DNA of 64,000 nucleotides. Origin: JACDAE01 sp963744875. Its GTDB lineage: Bacteria; Chloroflexota; Ktedonobacteria; Ktedonobacterales; Ktedonobacteraceae. Below are positions 46,181-54,535 of the stretch, piece by piece; the first letter of the stretch is position 1, and every line of letters begins with the position of its first letter. Where the stretch lies: the NCBI GenBank assembly GCA_963744875.1, contig CAVUVQ010000010.1, positions 248,001 to 312,000 on the forward strand. Direction: 5' to 3'. The notes under the pieces were generated by a model. It did not search any database, was not told where the DNA came from, and worked only from the letters and a program-made list of their open reading frames with translations. The translations under genes and the position numbers were made by a program.

Positions 46181-47002
46181 ATGACATTGAAAGACTTTAA
46201 AGATGCAGTCGTGGTCATTACAGGAGGGGCAAGCGGCATTGGACTGGCAACAGCCCGGCTACTCGCCACCGCAGGCGCACACCTGGTCCTGGCAGATATC
46301 AATGAACAAGGGCTACAACAGGCTGCTGAGCAAGTGAAGAAGAGCGGTCCAACGGTGCAGGTGATCACAAAGCGCACCGATGTCACCAGCGAGGAACAGG
46401 TCCAGGAATTGATGCAGATTGCGCATGACACGTATGGACGCATCGATCTGGTGATGACCAGTGCAGGTGTTGGACGCGGTGGACCAATAGACGCTTTCAC
46501 GGGACAAGAAATGCAGGCCGTGATGAATATCAACTTCATGGGAACCTACCATTGTGTCAGAGCAGCACTGCCAGTAATGCGCCAACAACAGAGCGGTCAT
46601 TTTGTTTTTCTCAGTTCCGCCGCTGGTAAATTGGGAGTTCCATTGCTTTCAGCTTACTGTGCAAGCAAATGGGCTGTACGCGGCTTCTCTTCGGCTCTAC
46701 GTGCTGAGTTTTATGGAAGCGGCATTGATATCACAACCGTTTATCCTTCGTGGGTAGATACTCCTATGACGCAGCAACCGGGCATGGAGTTGATGAACAT
46801 TGAAGCGAAACTCACGGCTGAACAGGTGGCCGAAGAAATCTTGCAAGCCGTACTTCAAGGACGCCATGATCTTACCCTGGCACCGGACGAAGACACTGAA
46901 AAACTGCTACAGATTATGCAGGAGAATCCAGATAAAGCCGAAAAATTAACGGGGCAGGCATTGCAGCAACGTTTGCAACAACTTGCCGGGGGAATGGCGT
47001 AG
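46181..47002 (+). CDS. Short-chain dehydrogenase/reductase
   Basis: 273 residues from the ATG at 46181, which has AAGGAG 7 nt upstream; a GTG at 46127 lacks one. Classical SDR: TGGASGIG cofactor loop, DINE after strand 2 (Asp suggests NAD preference), SSAAGK with the catalytic Ser, and YCASK with Tyr and Lys. The end is a helical extension with Gln-rich LQQRLQQLAGG. Substrate not predictable. It is 107 nt after the second kinase. Confidence 0.88.
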   Translation: MTLKDFKDAVVVITGGASGIGLATARLLATAGAHLVLADINEQGLQQAAEQVKKSGPTVQVITKRTDVTSEEQVQELMQIAHDTYGRIDLVMTSAGVGRGGPIDAFTGQEMQAVMNINFMGTYHCVRAALPVMRQQQSGHFVFLSSAAGKLGVPLLSAYCASKWAVRGFSSALRAEFYGSGIDITTVYPSWVDTPMTQQPGMELMNIEAKLTAEQVAEEILQAVLQGRHDLTLAPDEDTEKLLQIMQENPDKAEKLTGQALQQRLQQLAGGMA

Positions 47003-47082
47003 GCACAACATCCATGAAGTGCACACTCTCAACCAGCAACGGTTATCGCCTTCCACATGCTAAATAATTTGCATCCATCATC

Positions 47083-47220
47083 CTAATGTGATGCAACAGT
47101 GGTAACAAAGAAAGCCATCACAATTAACCAGCTAATAACCAGCGCGATAAGAACACGCACAGCGAGGCCGGAAACGACCGGGTGACGGCGCTGGGTCACA
47201 GTATGTGTAGTCGAATTCAA
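47083..47220 (-). CDS. Possible 45-aa single-pass membrane protein
   Basis: A TTG-started frame reads a basic head (TQRRHPVVSG) and one clear transmembrane helix (LIALVISWLIVMAFFVTTVA). The good ribosome site (GGAGGAA, 47251-47257 region) is followed by an ATG at 47239 in a different frame, which stops after 35 codons. Either the small protein starts weakly at TTG or a base is missing between 47220 and 47239. The rest of 47003-47377 holds nothing I can name. Confidence 0.35.
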   Translation of the reverse strand: MNSTTHTVTQRRHPVVSGLAVRVLIALVISWLIVMAFFVTTVASH

Positions 47221-47377
47221 CAGTAGTCATGCGACTCATAAGCTATAGAATTTCCTCCTATTCTAGCGTTCTATCTGTCGTTTAAAAGTATCCTGGCAAA
47301 TCCCCTGCCAGGATGTATTTCACTTACAGATCGATTCACTGATTACAACGATATAAATTTATCAATACTAACACACG

Positions 47378-47725
47378 CTACCCTTTAAGTACTTTTTTCT
47401 GGCATTCGTCACATTCACAACTGGCTCGCAGCTTCTCATATGTATAGATGCCAGTTTTATGCCCATCCTCCCATACAGGCGTCAATCCATAACGACCAAC
47501 GGGCTGAATATTGACGAGTGTCGTCTCTTCCAGGCTTAAACTTTGCTTGCTCTGCAACATGCCTGGCTGCCCACCTTCGCCGGCGCACCAGGCGCAGGGG
47601 CAAGCCCAACGCAGACGTTCCCAGCCATGGACACTTTCATGTTCATCGCTCCACATAAGAATCAACTTCCGGTTCTCTTCGTCCAGCAAAAACGATGTTG
47701 GTGCTGGATGATCATACTGACTCAT
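47378..47725 (-). CDS. DUF971 (GBBH-like N-terminal) domain protein with extra Cys motifs
   Basis: 115 residues. The domain pattern is complete: LILMWSDEHESVHGWERLRW, CPCAWCAGE, VGRYGLTPVWEDGHKTGIYT. An added end CECDECQKK may bind a metal, so the protein has six Cys in two clusters. DUF971 occurs alone, in gamma-butyrobetaine hydroxylases and beside Mrp/ApbC iron-sulfur carriers; a role in Fe-S or metal handling is an inference. It stands alone. Confidence 0.85.
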   Translation of the reverse strand: MSQYDHPAPTSFLLDEENRKLILMWSDEHESVHGWERLRWACPCAWCAGEGGQPGMLQSKQSLSLEETTLVNIQPVGRYGLTPVWEDGHKTGIYTYEKLRASCECDECQKKVLKG

Positions 47726-47873
47726 ATATTTATCCTTCTGTTCAGATGTGAAATCTTCAATAAAAGCACATGCGTTATCCTCAAATGGTCACCTCTATTG
47801 TAGTTCTTTTGGATGTGACTGTCTATAAGATAAACAGATGAGCCTTGCTTTTTTATCTCGCCGCCTCGTAAAA

Positions 47874-47903
47874 CCCCTGCCCTTTCAGGCATGGGGAGAT
47901 GTC
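47874..47903 (+). mobile_element. Possible orphan right end of an IS200/IS605-type element
   Basis: A hairpin CCCCTGCC-CTTTCA-GGCATGGGG (one bulged T) is followed by AGATGTCA. This resembles the subterminal hairpin and end motif found after tnpB genes, the region that forms the guide scaffold of the RNA. No tnpA or tnpB is nearby, so this would be a remnant or a non-autonomous copy. It lies in an otherwise empty stretch, 47726-48014. Confidence 0.35.
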
Positions 47904-48014
47904 ACGAAAGGGGACTTCTGTCTTGCAAATCGCAAAGATGGAGAAGATCGTTACCTGTACTCATTATTCTGCGTTCTATGAATTAGATGTTTATACTACA
48001 ATGGAGCTTGACCT

Positions 48015-48833
48015 ATGATAGAAACGTTGTTGATTGGGGGAATGGCGGGCATACTGACCGCTATCATTGTCTCGTTGCTGGCCTTATCTATACAGAAACG
48101 AGCATTAAACAGAACGCAGGAAGCGCAACATGCGTGGGAGCGTGCACAAGAAGCGCGTTACCAGCAATGGGAGACGCGGCAGGAGCAGCATATCCTCACC
48201 ATTGAAAACAAGGTATTGGGCAGTGTAGAGCAGCTCAATATGCAGTGGCAAGATTTCGAAGCCAGAGATGCGGAGCGTGTGGAAAATCTGAGGCGGCACT
48301 ATGAGTTGGCTACTACGCAGGCACATATCGACTATGAGTTAGCTCGTTTGCCACACGTCGAGGATACGCCACTCACGATTGGGCAGCAACACCCTGTTAC
48401 CACGCACTGGCAACCACCACGCCTGCAGGGTGCCGATCTCTCGCAGCGCAACCTCTCTTCACGCTATCTCGGCTATGCTGACCTGCGCGATAGTAAGCTC
48501 CGCAATGCGAATTTCTTCATGGCCGATCTCTTCCGAGCGTGGTTAGCTGGAGCTGATCTGAGCGGAGCTGATCTGTCAGCGGCGAACCTGACCGAGGCCG
48601 ACCTGCGCGGCACAATTCTCAGTGGGGCAAATTTTCAAGTTACTGATCTCAATAATGCGGTTTTAATAGGAGCTGATCTGCGTGGAGTCCGCAACCTCAG
48701 CCTGGAACAAGTGCAGAACGCCATCTACGACGACACGACGCGTTTTGATGATGCCTTTGCCAATCATCTACCGCAAGCTCCTTATCCACAGCAACGACTT
48801 GCTCCATTCCATCTCACATCAGCGCGAGAATAA
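48015..48833 (+). CDS. Pentapeptide-repeat protein with N-terminal membrane helix
   Basis: 272 residues. A transmembrane helix at about 4-27 (LLIGGMAGILTAIIVSLLAL) is followed by a charged coiled-coil-like segment rich in Gln, Arg and Glu (about 30-110) and then about 14 pentapeptide repeats of A(D/N)LxX type (GADLSQRNLSSRYLGYADLR; LAGADLSGADLSAANLTEAD). These build a right-handed beta helix. The cytoplasmic face is expected to hold the repeats. GGAG precedes the ATG by 8 nt. Function unknown; some pentapeptide proteins mimic DNA or scaffold membranes. Confidence 0.87.
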   Translation: MIETLLIGGMAGILTAIIVSLLALSIQKRALNRTQEAQHAWERAQEARYQQWETRQEQHILTIENKVLGSVEQLNMQWQDFEARDAERVENLRRHYELATTQAHIDYELARLPHVEDTPLTIGQQHPVTTHWQPPRLQGADLSQRNLSSRYLGYADLRDSKLRNANFFMADLFRAWLAGADLSGADLSAANLTEADLRGTILSGANFQVTDLNNAVLIGADLRGVRNLSLEQVQNAIYDDTTRFDDAFANHLPQAPYPQQRLAPFHLTSARE

Positions 48834-48836
48834 AAA

Positions 48837-48877
48837 GATACCGGTGTCATCCCCATCCCCAAGATGACACCAGTATC
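48837..48877 (+). terminator. Hairpin just after the pentapeptide-repeat gene
   Basis: Arms 48837-48851 and 48863-48877 pair over 15 bp with one mismatch, 3 nt after the stop codon. There is no T run after it, so it may stabilise the transcript end or depend on other factors. 48878-49070 holds no gene. Confidence 0.5.
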
Positions 48878-49070
48878 AAGTACATATAAACGCTCCCAGA
48901 AGGATGTTTACAGTACATAGCGCACTATACTCCTGCCGGGTTAAACGCGAGAGATTCCCAGGTAACAGTTTCATGAAGTTGTTGCCTGAATGGTAGAGAA
49001 AAAGCAACCGCAACAAGGGTCCAGACGGGATTGAAGGAACGCAAGAGACACCTTGACCAACACAAAACAC

Positions 49071-49098
49071 TTGCACGATTGGTGAAATGTGGTACACT
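49071..49098 (+). promoter_or_regulatory. Promoter for the fabG-like gene
   Basis: TTGCAC (49071-49076), 16 bp, TACACT (49093-49098), 63 nt before the ATG. Confidence 0.55.
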
Positions 49099-49161
49099 TT
49101 GTTGGAAATTATCGGCTCATTTGCCGGACCAATTATTTTAATTTAGAAGGTAGTATAACGT

Positions 49162-49929
49162 ATGGGAAATGAACAACAACTACCATTAACAGGGAAAATT
49201 GCGCTAGTTACAGGAAGCAGTCAAGGCATTGGTCGTGCAATAGCGCAACGCCTGGGGCAATCAGGGGCAGATATCGTTATCAACTACCGCAGCAATGCGG
49301 GAGCGGCTCAGGAAGTCAAGGCGTACATAGAAGGATTGGGCAGACGCTGTATCATGGTGCGGGCAGATGTCAGCAATGAGGAAGAGGTGGCACATCTTTT
49401 TGCTGAAGCACAAAATGCGCTGGGACCCATTGCAATTCTCGTGAATAATGCAGGCACGACGCGCGACAAATTGATCCTGCAGATGTCGCTCAACGACTTC
49501 GAGCACGTCATGGATATCAACTTGCGAGCAGCATTTCTCTGCACCAAAGCGGCTCTACGCGGTATGATGAAGGCCCGTTGGGGACGTATTGTCAATGTGG
49601 CTTCAGTTGCAGGATTACTTGGAAACGCGGGACAGGCTAATTACAGCTCCTCCAAAGCTGCAATCCTCGCTCTAACGCTCAGTACCGCACGTGAAATGGC
49701 TAGCCGTAACATCACTGCCAACGCGATCGCCCCAGGATTTGTGCCCACCGAACTCACATCCACTGTTACCGAGCAGCAACGCAAATTCATGCTTGACACG
49801 ACTCCTCTTAATCGTTTCGGTACTGTTGATGAGGTTGCTACGGCGGTCAACTTCTTTTGTTCTCCTGAAGCAAGCTATATTACAGGCCAGATTCTGGCCG
49901 TTGATGGTGGTCTGAGCATGCATATCTAA
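49162..49929 (+). CDS. fabG: 3-oxoacyl-ACP reductase-type SDR
   Basis: 255 residues, the usual FabG length. TGSSQGIG cofactor loop, NYRSNAG after strand 2 (suits NADPH), NNAGTTRDKLILQMS, the Ser in VASVAGLLG, YSSSKAA with Tyr and Lys, and the end GQILAVDGGLSMHI. It probably reduces 3-oxoacyl-ACP in fatty-acid elongation, but it stands away from other fab genes, so a secondary reductase is also possible. Confidence 0.87.
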   Translation: MGNEQQLPLTGKIALVTGSSQGIGRAIAQRLGQSGADIVINYRSNAGAAQEVKAYIEGLGRRCIMVRADVSNEEEVAHLFAEAQNALGPIAILVNNAGTTRDKLILQMSLNDFEHVMDINLRAAFLCTKAALRGMMKARWGRIVNVASVAGLLGNAGQANYSSSKAAILALTLSTAREMASRNITANAIAPGFVPTELTSTVTEQQRKFMLDTTPLNRFGTVDEVATAVNFFCSPEASYITGQILAVDGGLSMHI

Positions 49930-50003
49930 AAACTGGTGAAACATCCTGCCAATCGCACTTCTCTAACCAGATAATAGACATTTTCTGGCTAAGGAGGCTG
50001 CAC

Positions 50004-50867
50004 ATGGCACTTATTGAGACTGAAGAAACTAATCGTTTTACGTATGAGCGCTTCGCGGCGCACGCCTTTTACACTGACATCAATCGCTCGCTCGTCCAAC
50101 AGGCACTTGCTCATCTACCAGAACGAGCGGGCACGTTGACTATTGTCGATATGGCATGTGGTACAGGTGCGGTCACACGCCTGATCGCTGAGGAACTGGC
50201 AAAGCAAGGACGCCTGGATCACGCACACTTAATCGGCGTCGACCCATCGGCGGAGGCGTTGCGCCATGCACGCACCGGGATGGATCAAATGGGGCTGGAG
50301 ACCCACGCCGAGTTTATCCAGGGAGATGCCGAGGATCTTCCCACAATTGTCTCCAACGCCGATGCAGCTTTCTTCTGCAATGCTATTCATCTCGTCCCCA
50401 ATAAACGCATCGCATTTGAACAAATGTCCACTATTCTTGCTCCCGGTGGGGTTTTTGCCTGTAACAGCGCCTTCTATGAAGGCACTTACGTCCCCGGCAC
50501 AGAGCGCTTCTATCGCCTCTGGACACGCCGCGCGGTCGGTTGGTTAAAGAATAACCATCCCGAGGTGCATCTCTCACGTGAAGCGAAAGCTATGGCAATG
50601 CAATGGCTCTCTCCTCAAGAGTATGTGACCCTCTTCAAAGAAACTGGTTTCAGCAGCGTCGAAACAGTCCAAACAACCGTCACCATCTCGCTGGATGCCT
50701 GGCGAGACCTGGGTCAGTACTGGCTCTTCATCGATGGAGCACTCCCCGGCGTGCCCCTCGCTTATGGGGCTGAGGCGCTAGAAACTGCTGTTTACCAGGT
50801 TGGTCCAGAACTGGGAATGACTGAGGTGCCGCGCATGTGGCTGCAACTTGTGGCAACAAAAGCCTGA
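50004..50867 (+). CDS. Class I SAM-dependent methyltransferase
   Basis: 287 residues. Motif I VDMACGTGAVTRLIAEEL, the acidic residue after strand 2 in GVDPSAEALRHA, motif for adenine contact in GDAEDL, and CNAIHLVPNK in place of motif IV. AAGGAGG lies 7 nt before the ATG. Resembles UbiE/Methyltransf_11-type small-molecule enzymes; the substrate is not predictable. A palindrome follows 18 nt after its stop. Confidence 0.82.
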   Translation: MALIETEETNRFTYERFAAHAFYTDINRSLVQQALAHLPERAGTLTIVDMACGTGAVTRLIAEELAKQGRLDHAHLIGVDPSAEALRHARTGMDQMGLETHAEFIQGDAEDLPTIVSNADAAFFCNAIHLVPNKRIAFEQMSTILAPGGVFACNSAFYEGTYVPGTERFYRLWTRRAVGWLKNNHPEVHLSREAKAMAMQWLSPQEYVTLFKETGFSSVETVQTTVTISLDAWRDLGQYWLFIDGALPGVPLAYGAEALETAVYQVGPELGMTEVPRMWLQLVATKA

Positions 50868-50884
50868 CTGACGGCAAGATATTA

Positions 50885-50946
50885 AGATTGCTCGCGCCCG
50901 GCTATTGCACCATAATGCGTTCGTGATAGCCGGGCGCGAGCAATCT
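50885..50946. repeat. Perfect 21-bp inverted repeat between convergent genes
   Basis: Arms 50885-50905 and 50926-50946. Each arm contains AGATTGCTCGCGCCCG, one base different from the module at 9223. It begins 17 nt after the methyltransferase stop and is 62 nt before the glycosyltransferase end, so it can serve both convergent transcripts. Confidence 0.8.
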
Positions 50947-51008
50947 GGGAGTAAATGGCATGAAATGTGGCTATTGCCCACTTTGGAGCCTTACTACATT
51001 CTAAAGGA

Positions 51009-52280
51009 TTAGTTACGCTCTTGTAGCACCAGATTTGTGGTCATCGCAACCTGCTCAAGCACCTGAACTCCGGTTGAGCGGCGAACATCCTCAGCGACTG
51101 TTTTCCCTACCTGCCTGGCGTTCTCTCGGAAGGCTGATTTTTTGATGACCCGTTGAATCGCCTCACGGATGTGAGCGACACTTGCCTTTTTGCCTAGTTT
51201 CAATCCAGCGCCTTTTGCCACAACATAGGCTGCGTTGGTGGGCTGATCTCGCCCAAAGGGAATGCAGATGAGTGGTACACCGCTTGCTAATGCTCGTGTT
51301 ACCGTCCCGTGCCCTCCATGGCTCACCACTACTGAGGCGAATGGGAAAACCTGTGCATGTGGTACAGATCGGCATACAACAACATTCGCAGGAATTCTAA
51401 ACTGCATCTGATCAAGTGTAGGACCTAAGGTCACCAGACCGCGCACTTTCAGTCCATCCAGTGCATCGAGAACCTTTTGCAAAACTTCTTCTTGCTGCTG
51501 ATACGTCGTACTGAGGCTGACGACGATTAGAGGATAAGGGTGGTCAGAGGGCCAGGGCGATTGCCAGACATCGACCCAGGTAGGATCATCAAGAATTGGG
51601 CCGATATACTGATAATTAGGTGCTACCTCAGCTTTGGAATCAAAAGCGCGACTCGTCAGAATAAGAACTTTTGAAAGCTGATAAATATAGGCGTACAAAC
51701 CCCGCATAGGTGGAAGTCCAAGTGCTTTACGCGTTTTTTGCAGATCGGCCATTCCCTGAGAAAGGACAATGCGTTGAAGCAAAAAAGCTTTGAAAGCAAC
51801 CTTTGCTTTACCACCTGACCCAACTCCTGGGCCAGGTAGCAGAAAATTGCAATTTGGTATCAGCAATACCGTGGAGATGCCAGCCTTTTCAGGCGCAAAA
51901 AGCGCACTAATCAAGATATCGTTGACACAGCAAACATCCACCGGGTGGGTACGAAGTTCTTCTAAAACGTCGTGTGTAAATGCAGAACTCCAGAAGGTTC
52001 TTACAAATGATCTCAGACCGGCCACTGGACTCCCCTCGTAGTCCTTTGCAAGTGTAGAGCCAACGGACTTATCGCTACGATGGGGTGCCCGCGAATAGGC
52101 CGTATATTCACATCCTGCGGTCCGTATCTCCCCTTCGTTGCACGGATCGCTGATAACGCGAACGCTGTGTCCGCGTTCCACGAGACGACGAGCGAGTCCG
52201 AGGATAGGGGGCACATTGCCACCGCCTTCCCAGATGACAAACAAGAAACGGTACGTGGTCATGGGTAATCCTGTAGACAT
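51009..52280 (-). CDS. MGT-family (macrolide-type) glycosyltransferase
   Basis: 423 residues from the ATG at 52280 (AGGGGA upstream), 1 nt after the TetR stop; a start at 52319 would lie inside tetR. GT-B fold of family GT1: an acceptor half (FVIWEGGGNVPPILGLARRL) and a nucleotide-sugar half with VVSHGGHGTVTRALASGVPL and PFGRDQPTNAAYVVAKGAGL. It should attach a sugar to a hydrophobic small molecule, such as a macrolide or another natural product. With a TetR repressor directly upstream the pair looks like an inducible detoxification or resistance unit (inference). Confidence 0.88.
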   Translation of the reverse strand: MSTGLPMTTYRFLFVIWEGGGNVPPILGLARRLVERGHSVRVISDPCNEGEIRTAGCEYTAYSRAPHRSDKSVGSTLAKDYEGSPVAGLRSFVRTFWSSAFTHDVLEELRTHPVDVCCVNDILISALFAPEKAGISTVLLIPNCNFLLPGPGVGSGGKAKVAFKAFLLQRIVLSQGMADLQKTRKALGLPPMRGLYAYIYQLSKVLILTSRAFDSKAEVAPNYQYIGPILDDPTWVDVWQSPWPSDHPYPLIVVSLSTTYQQQEEVLQKVLDALDGLKVRGLVTLGPTLDQMQFRIPANVVVCRSVPHAQVFPFASVVVSHGGHGTVTRALASGVPLICIPFGRDQPTNAAYVVAKGAGLKLGKKASVAHIREAIQRVIKKSAFRENARQVGKTVAEDVRRSTGVQVLEQVAMTTNLVLQERN

Positions 52281-52281
52281 A

Positions 52282-52893
52282 TTATGATTCCCCTTCAGAA
52301 AGCAGGTTCTTCTTCTCAAACAGAGCGCTCAACATCTCGTACATTGCCAATTCCGTCTGTTCTCGCGTCAAGACGGCATCAAATCGCAACAACTTCCAGG
52401 TGTAAACGTCGCAAAGGGTGACAAGTTGAGCGATGAGCCGCCCTCGCTCACTTTCTTCCGACCGTACAATAAAAGGTGCGAACACACGCTCGACCCACCG
52501 ACGATGGTACTCTCGTCCAATCTTGAGGGTCTCATCTATTTGGAGGAAGCGCCCTTCCAGAGTCAAACTACGAAGCGATATGAGACCTACACTCTCATAG
52601 TGGTCAATCAGGTTGTTGAGTGCCCCTGTAATATCACCTACTGGAGCCACCTCCCTCTGTTGTGTGACTTTCTCCTCAAGCGATGTAGCCACCACAGCAA
52701 ATAACCCTTCCTTTGACTGGAAGTGTCTCAAAATGGTTTGCACAGTAACTCCGGCACGTTCGGCAATCTCTTTCAGGGTAATGGCATCAAGTGGCTTTTC
52801 TTGATATAAAGCAAGTGCCGCATCACACAAACACTGGCGTGTAAGTTCACTGACCTGCGCTTGAACAGTACCTCTATAGTGACGCTTAGCCAT
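52282..52893 (-). CDS. TetR-family transcriptional regulator
   Basis: 203 residues. N-terminal HTH (LCDAALALYQEKPLDAITLK, then AERAGVTVQTILRHFQSKEG) followed by a helical ligand-binding domain. It is co-transcribed with the glycosyltransferase (1-nt gap), and probably represses both through a site upstream of itself. Ligand unknown. Confidence 0.92.
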   Translation of the reverse strand: MAKRHYRGTVQAQVSELTRQCLCDAALALYQEKPLDAITLKEIAERAGVTVQTILRHFQSKEGLFAVVATSLEEKVTQQREVAPVGDITGALNNLIDHYESVGLISLRSLTLEGRFLQIDETLKIGREYHRRWVERVFAPFIVRSEESERGRLIAQLVTLCDVYTWKLLRFDAVLTREQTELAMYEMLSALFEKKNLLSEGES

Positions 52894-52947
52894 ATTCGTA
52901 ATATCCTGTTATCCACACTCATAGGATGTTAATCCGATACAATTGAC

Positions 52948-52962
52948 GTTAATTACGTTAAC
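52948..52962. promoter_or_regulatory. Candidate TetR operator
   Basis: GTTAATTACGTTAAC, inverted GTTAA arms with a 5-bp centre, 55 nt upstream of the tetR start. It also contains the direct repeat ACGTTAA twice. The rest of 52894-53204 is without a recognisable gene. Confidence 0.45.
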
Positions 52963-53204
52963 ATATGTTGAGAGACTTGTCAAGTGGTGCTTTTGCAAAA
53001 TGAGAGGTGAGCAGCCGCAAGCAATATCATTGAGAGGTCCTCTGGCCTGTAAGCGTATTCCTGACAAATGGAGATCTGGACTTTGTACATTTCAGCAACG
53101 ATCCCTCTAAGGTTAACGTCCTCACCTAAATTCCTCCGACATTCGTGTAAGAAGCAGGGAAAACGGACTGTTTCTAACAGGAAAAACGGAGATACAGAAA
53201 TATT

Positions 53205-54233
53205 ATGGGTATAATAACCAAAAATTGGAAGGTACTTGCTGCGCTAGCAGGTATTGGTATGGCAAGAGAGATATGGACGCGGAACCATATGCTTGACTTG
53301 CAAGGGCAGGTGGTTCTCGTAACAGGTGGTTCACGAGGATTAGGCCTGGCTATAGCGGAAGAGTTCGCACAGCAGGGTGCAAAATTGGCCCTTTGTGCTC
53401 GTAAAAAGGATGAGTTGGAGCAGGCACGTCTCAAATTGCTGGAGTTTACAAGCGATATATTCACGGTCGTCTGCGATGTCACAAAGCCAGAAGATGTACA
53501 GAGCACCATAGAACAGGTTAGTGAGCATTTTGGACATGTTGATATACTTGTCAATAATGCCGGTATCATCAGTGCTGGCCCTCAACAGACATTGACGCAG
53601 GCTGATTTTGAGGAAGCGATGGACACAATGTTCTGGGGCGTTTTCAATATGGTTATGGCAGTTCTGCCCCAGATGAAGGAGCGCAGGCAAGGACGTATCG
53701 TCAATATCACCTCGATTGGCGGAAAGGTCAGTGTTCCACATCTGCTCGCTTATTGCAGCGCAAAGTTTGCAGCAACTGGCTTCTCAGAAGGACTACGTGC
53801 TGAACTAGCAAAAGATGGTATTACAGTGACTACCGTTGCACCAGGATTGATGCGTACAGGGTCACAGATTAATACGAAGATGAAGGGGAGCGAGCACCGG
53901 ACAGAATATACGCTCTTTACCTTGCTCGATACGCTTCCCATCTCCTCAATCAGTGTGCAAAGAGCTGCGCGGCAGATTGTTTACGCGACACGGCGTGGGA
54001 CGGCGGAACTGGTCATTAGTATTCAGGCGCAGATTTTTACACGTCTGTATGGGGCTTTTCCAGGCACCATGACCGATATATTAAGTCTCGTCAATCGGTT
54101 TTTGCCTGCAGGTACAGGAAAAACAGGCTACCAGGGGAAAGAAAGTGAAACCCCTGTATCAAAGTCATTCTTGACTTCAGCCGGTCAGAAGGCATCACAT
54201 ACCTACAATGAGATTGAGAATGAGCGCCCTTAA
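53205..54233 (+). CDS. Short-chain dehydrogenase with long C-terminal extension
   Basis: 342 residues, about 80 more than a basic SDR. A hydrophobic N-terminal helix (VLAALAGIGMA) may touch the membrane. Core: TGGSRGLGLAIAEEFA, CARK after strand 2 (suits NADP), NNAGIISAGPQQ, Ser in ITSIGGK, and YCSAK. The extension includes LVISIQAQIFTRLYGAFPG, a hydrophobic patch, and a polar end. An alternative start at ATG 53290 (LDLQGQ) would remove the N-terminal helix; the ribosome site for 53205 is weak. Substrate unknown. Confidence 0.82.
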   Translation: MGIITKNWKVLAALAGIGMAREIWTRNHMLDLQGQVVLVTGGSRGLGLAIAEEFAQQGAKLALCARKKDELEQARLKLLEFTSDIFTVVCDVTKPEDVQSTIEQVSEHFGHVDILVNNAGIISAGPQQTLTQADFEEAMDTMFWGVFNMVMAVLPQMKERRQGRIVNITSIGGKVSVPHLLAYCSAKFAATGFSEGLRAELAKDGITVTTVAPGLMRTGSQINTKMKGSEHRTEYTLFTLLDTLPISSISVQRAARQIVYATRRGTAELVISIQAQIFTRLYGAFPGTMTDILSLVNRFLPAGTGKTGYQGKESETPVSKSFLTSAGQKASHTYNEIENERP

Positions 54234-54292
54234 GTAGAGAGGAGATGTACTCTCAGATCATAGATCGCCATTTACTCATTTTTCTCTAGACT

Positions 54293-54341
54293 AAAAATAC
54301 AAAGCTACACATGTATTCTACTGGTATAGCTTTGTATTTTT
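54293..54341 (+). terminator. Terminator of the SDR gene
   Basis: Arms 54293-54307 and 54327-54341 are perfect 15-bp complements (AAAAATACAAAGCTA) with a 19-nt loop and a T-rich end. 54342-54535 carries no other feature that I can support. Confidence 0.7.
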
Positions 54342-54535
54342 GTTGTAGATATAAAGAGCACATTAATTTTCTAGGGGAAAGATTGACGGCAGCAATATGA
54401 ACTGCTATCATAAAATCATATGGGATCTTGATAATAATTTTAACCTTGGGGGTATGAAGCATCCCAACAAAATATGTTTATAAGGATGAATATTTTCTTC
54501 TCCGTGTGTAAGCGCCGGGGCATAGGAGTAGTCTG

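Noticed and set aside
49071..49161. Second promoter or attenuator before fabG
   Set aside because: No hairpin or leader peptide is visible beyond the single TTGCAC/TACACT promoter.
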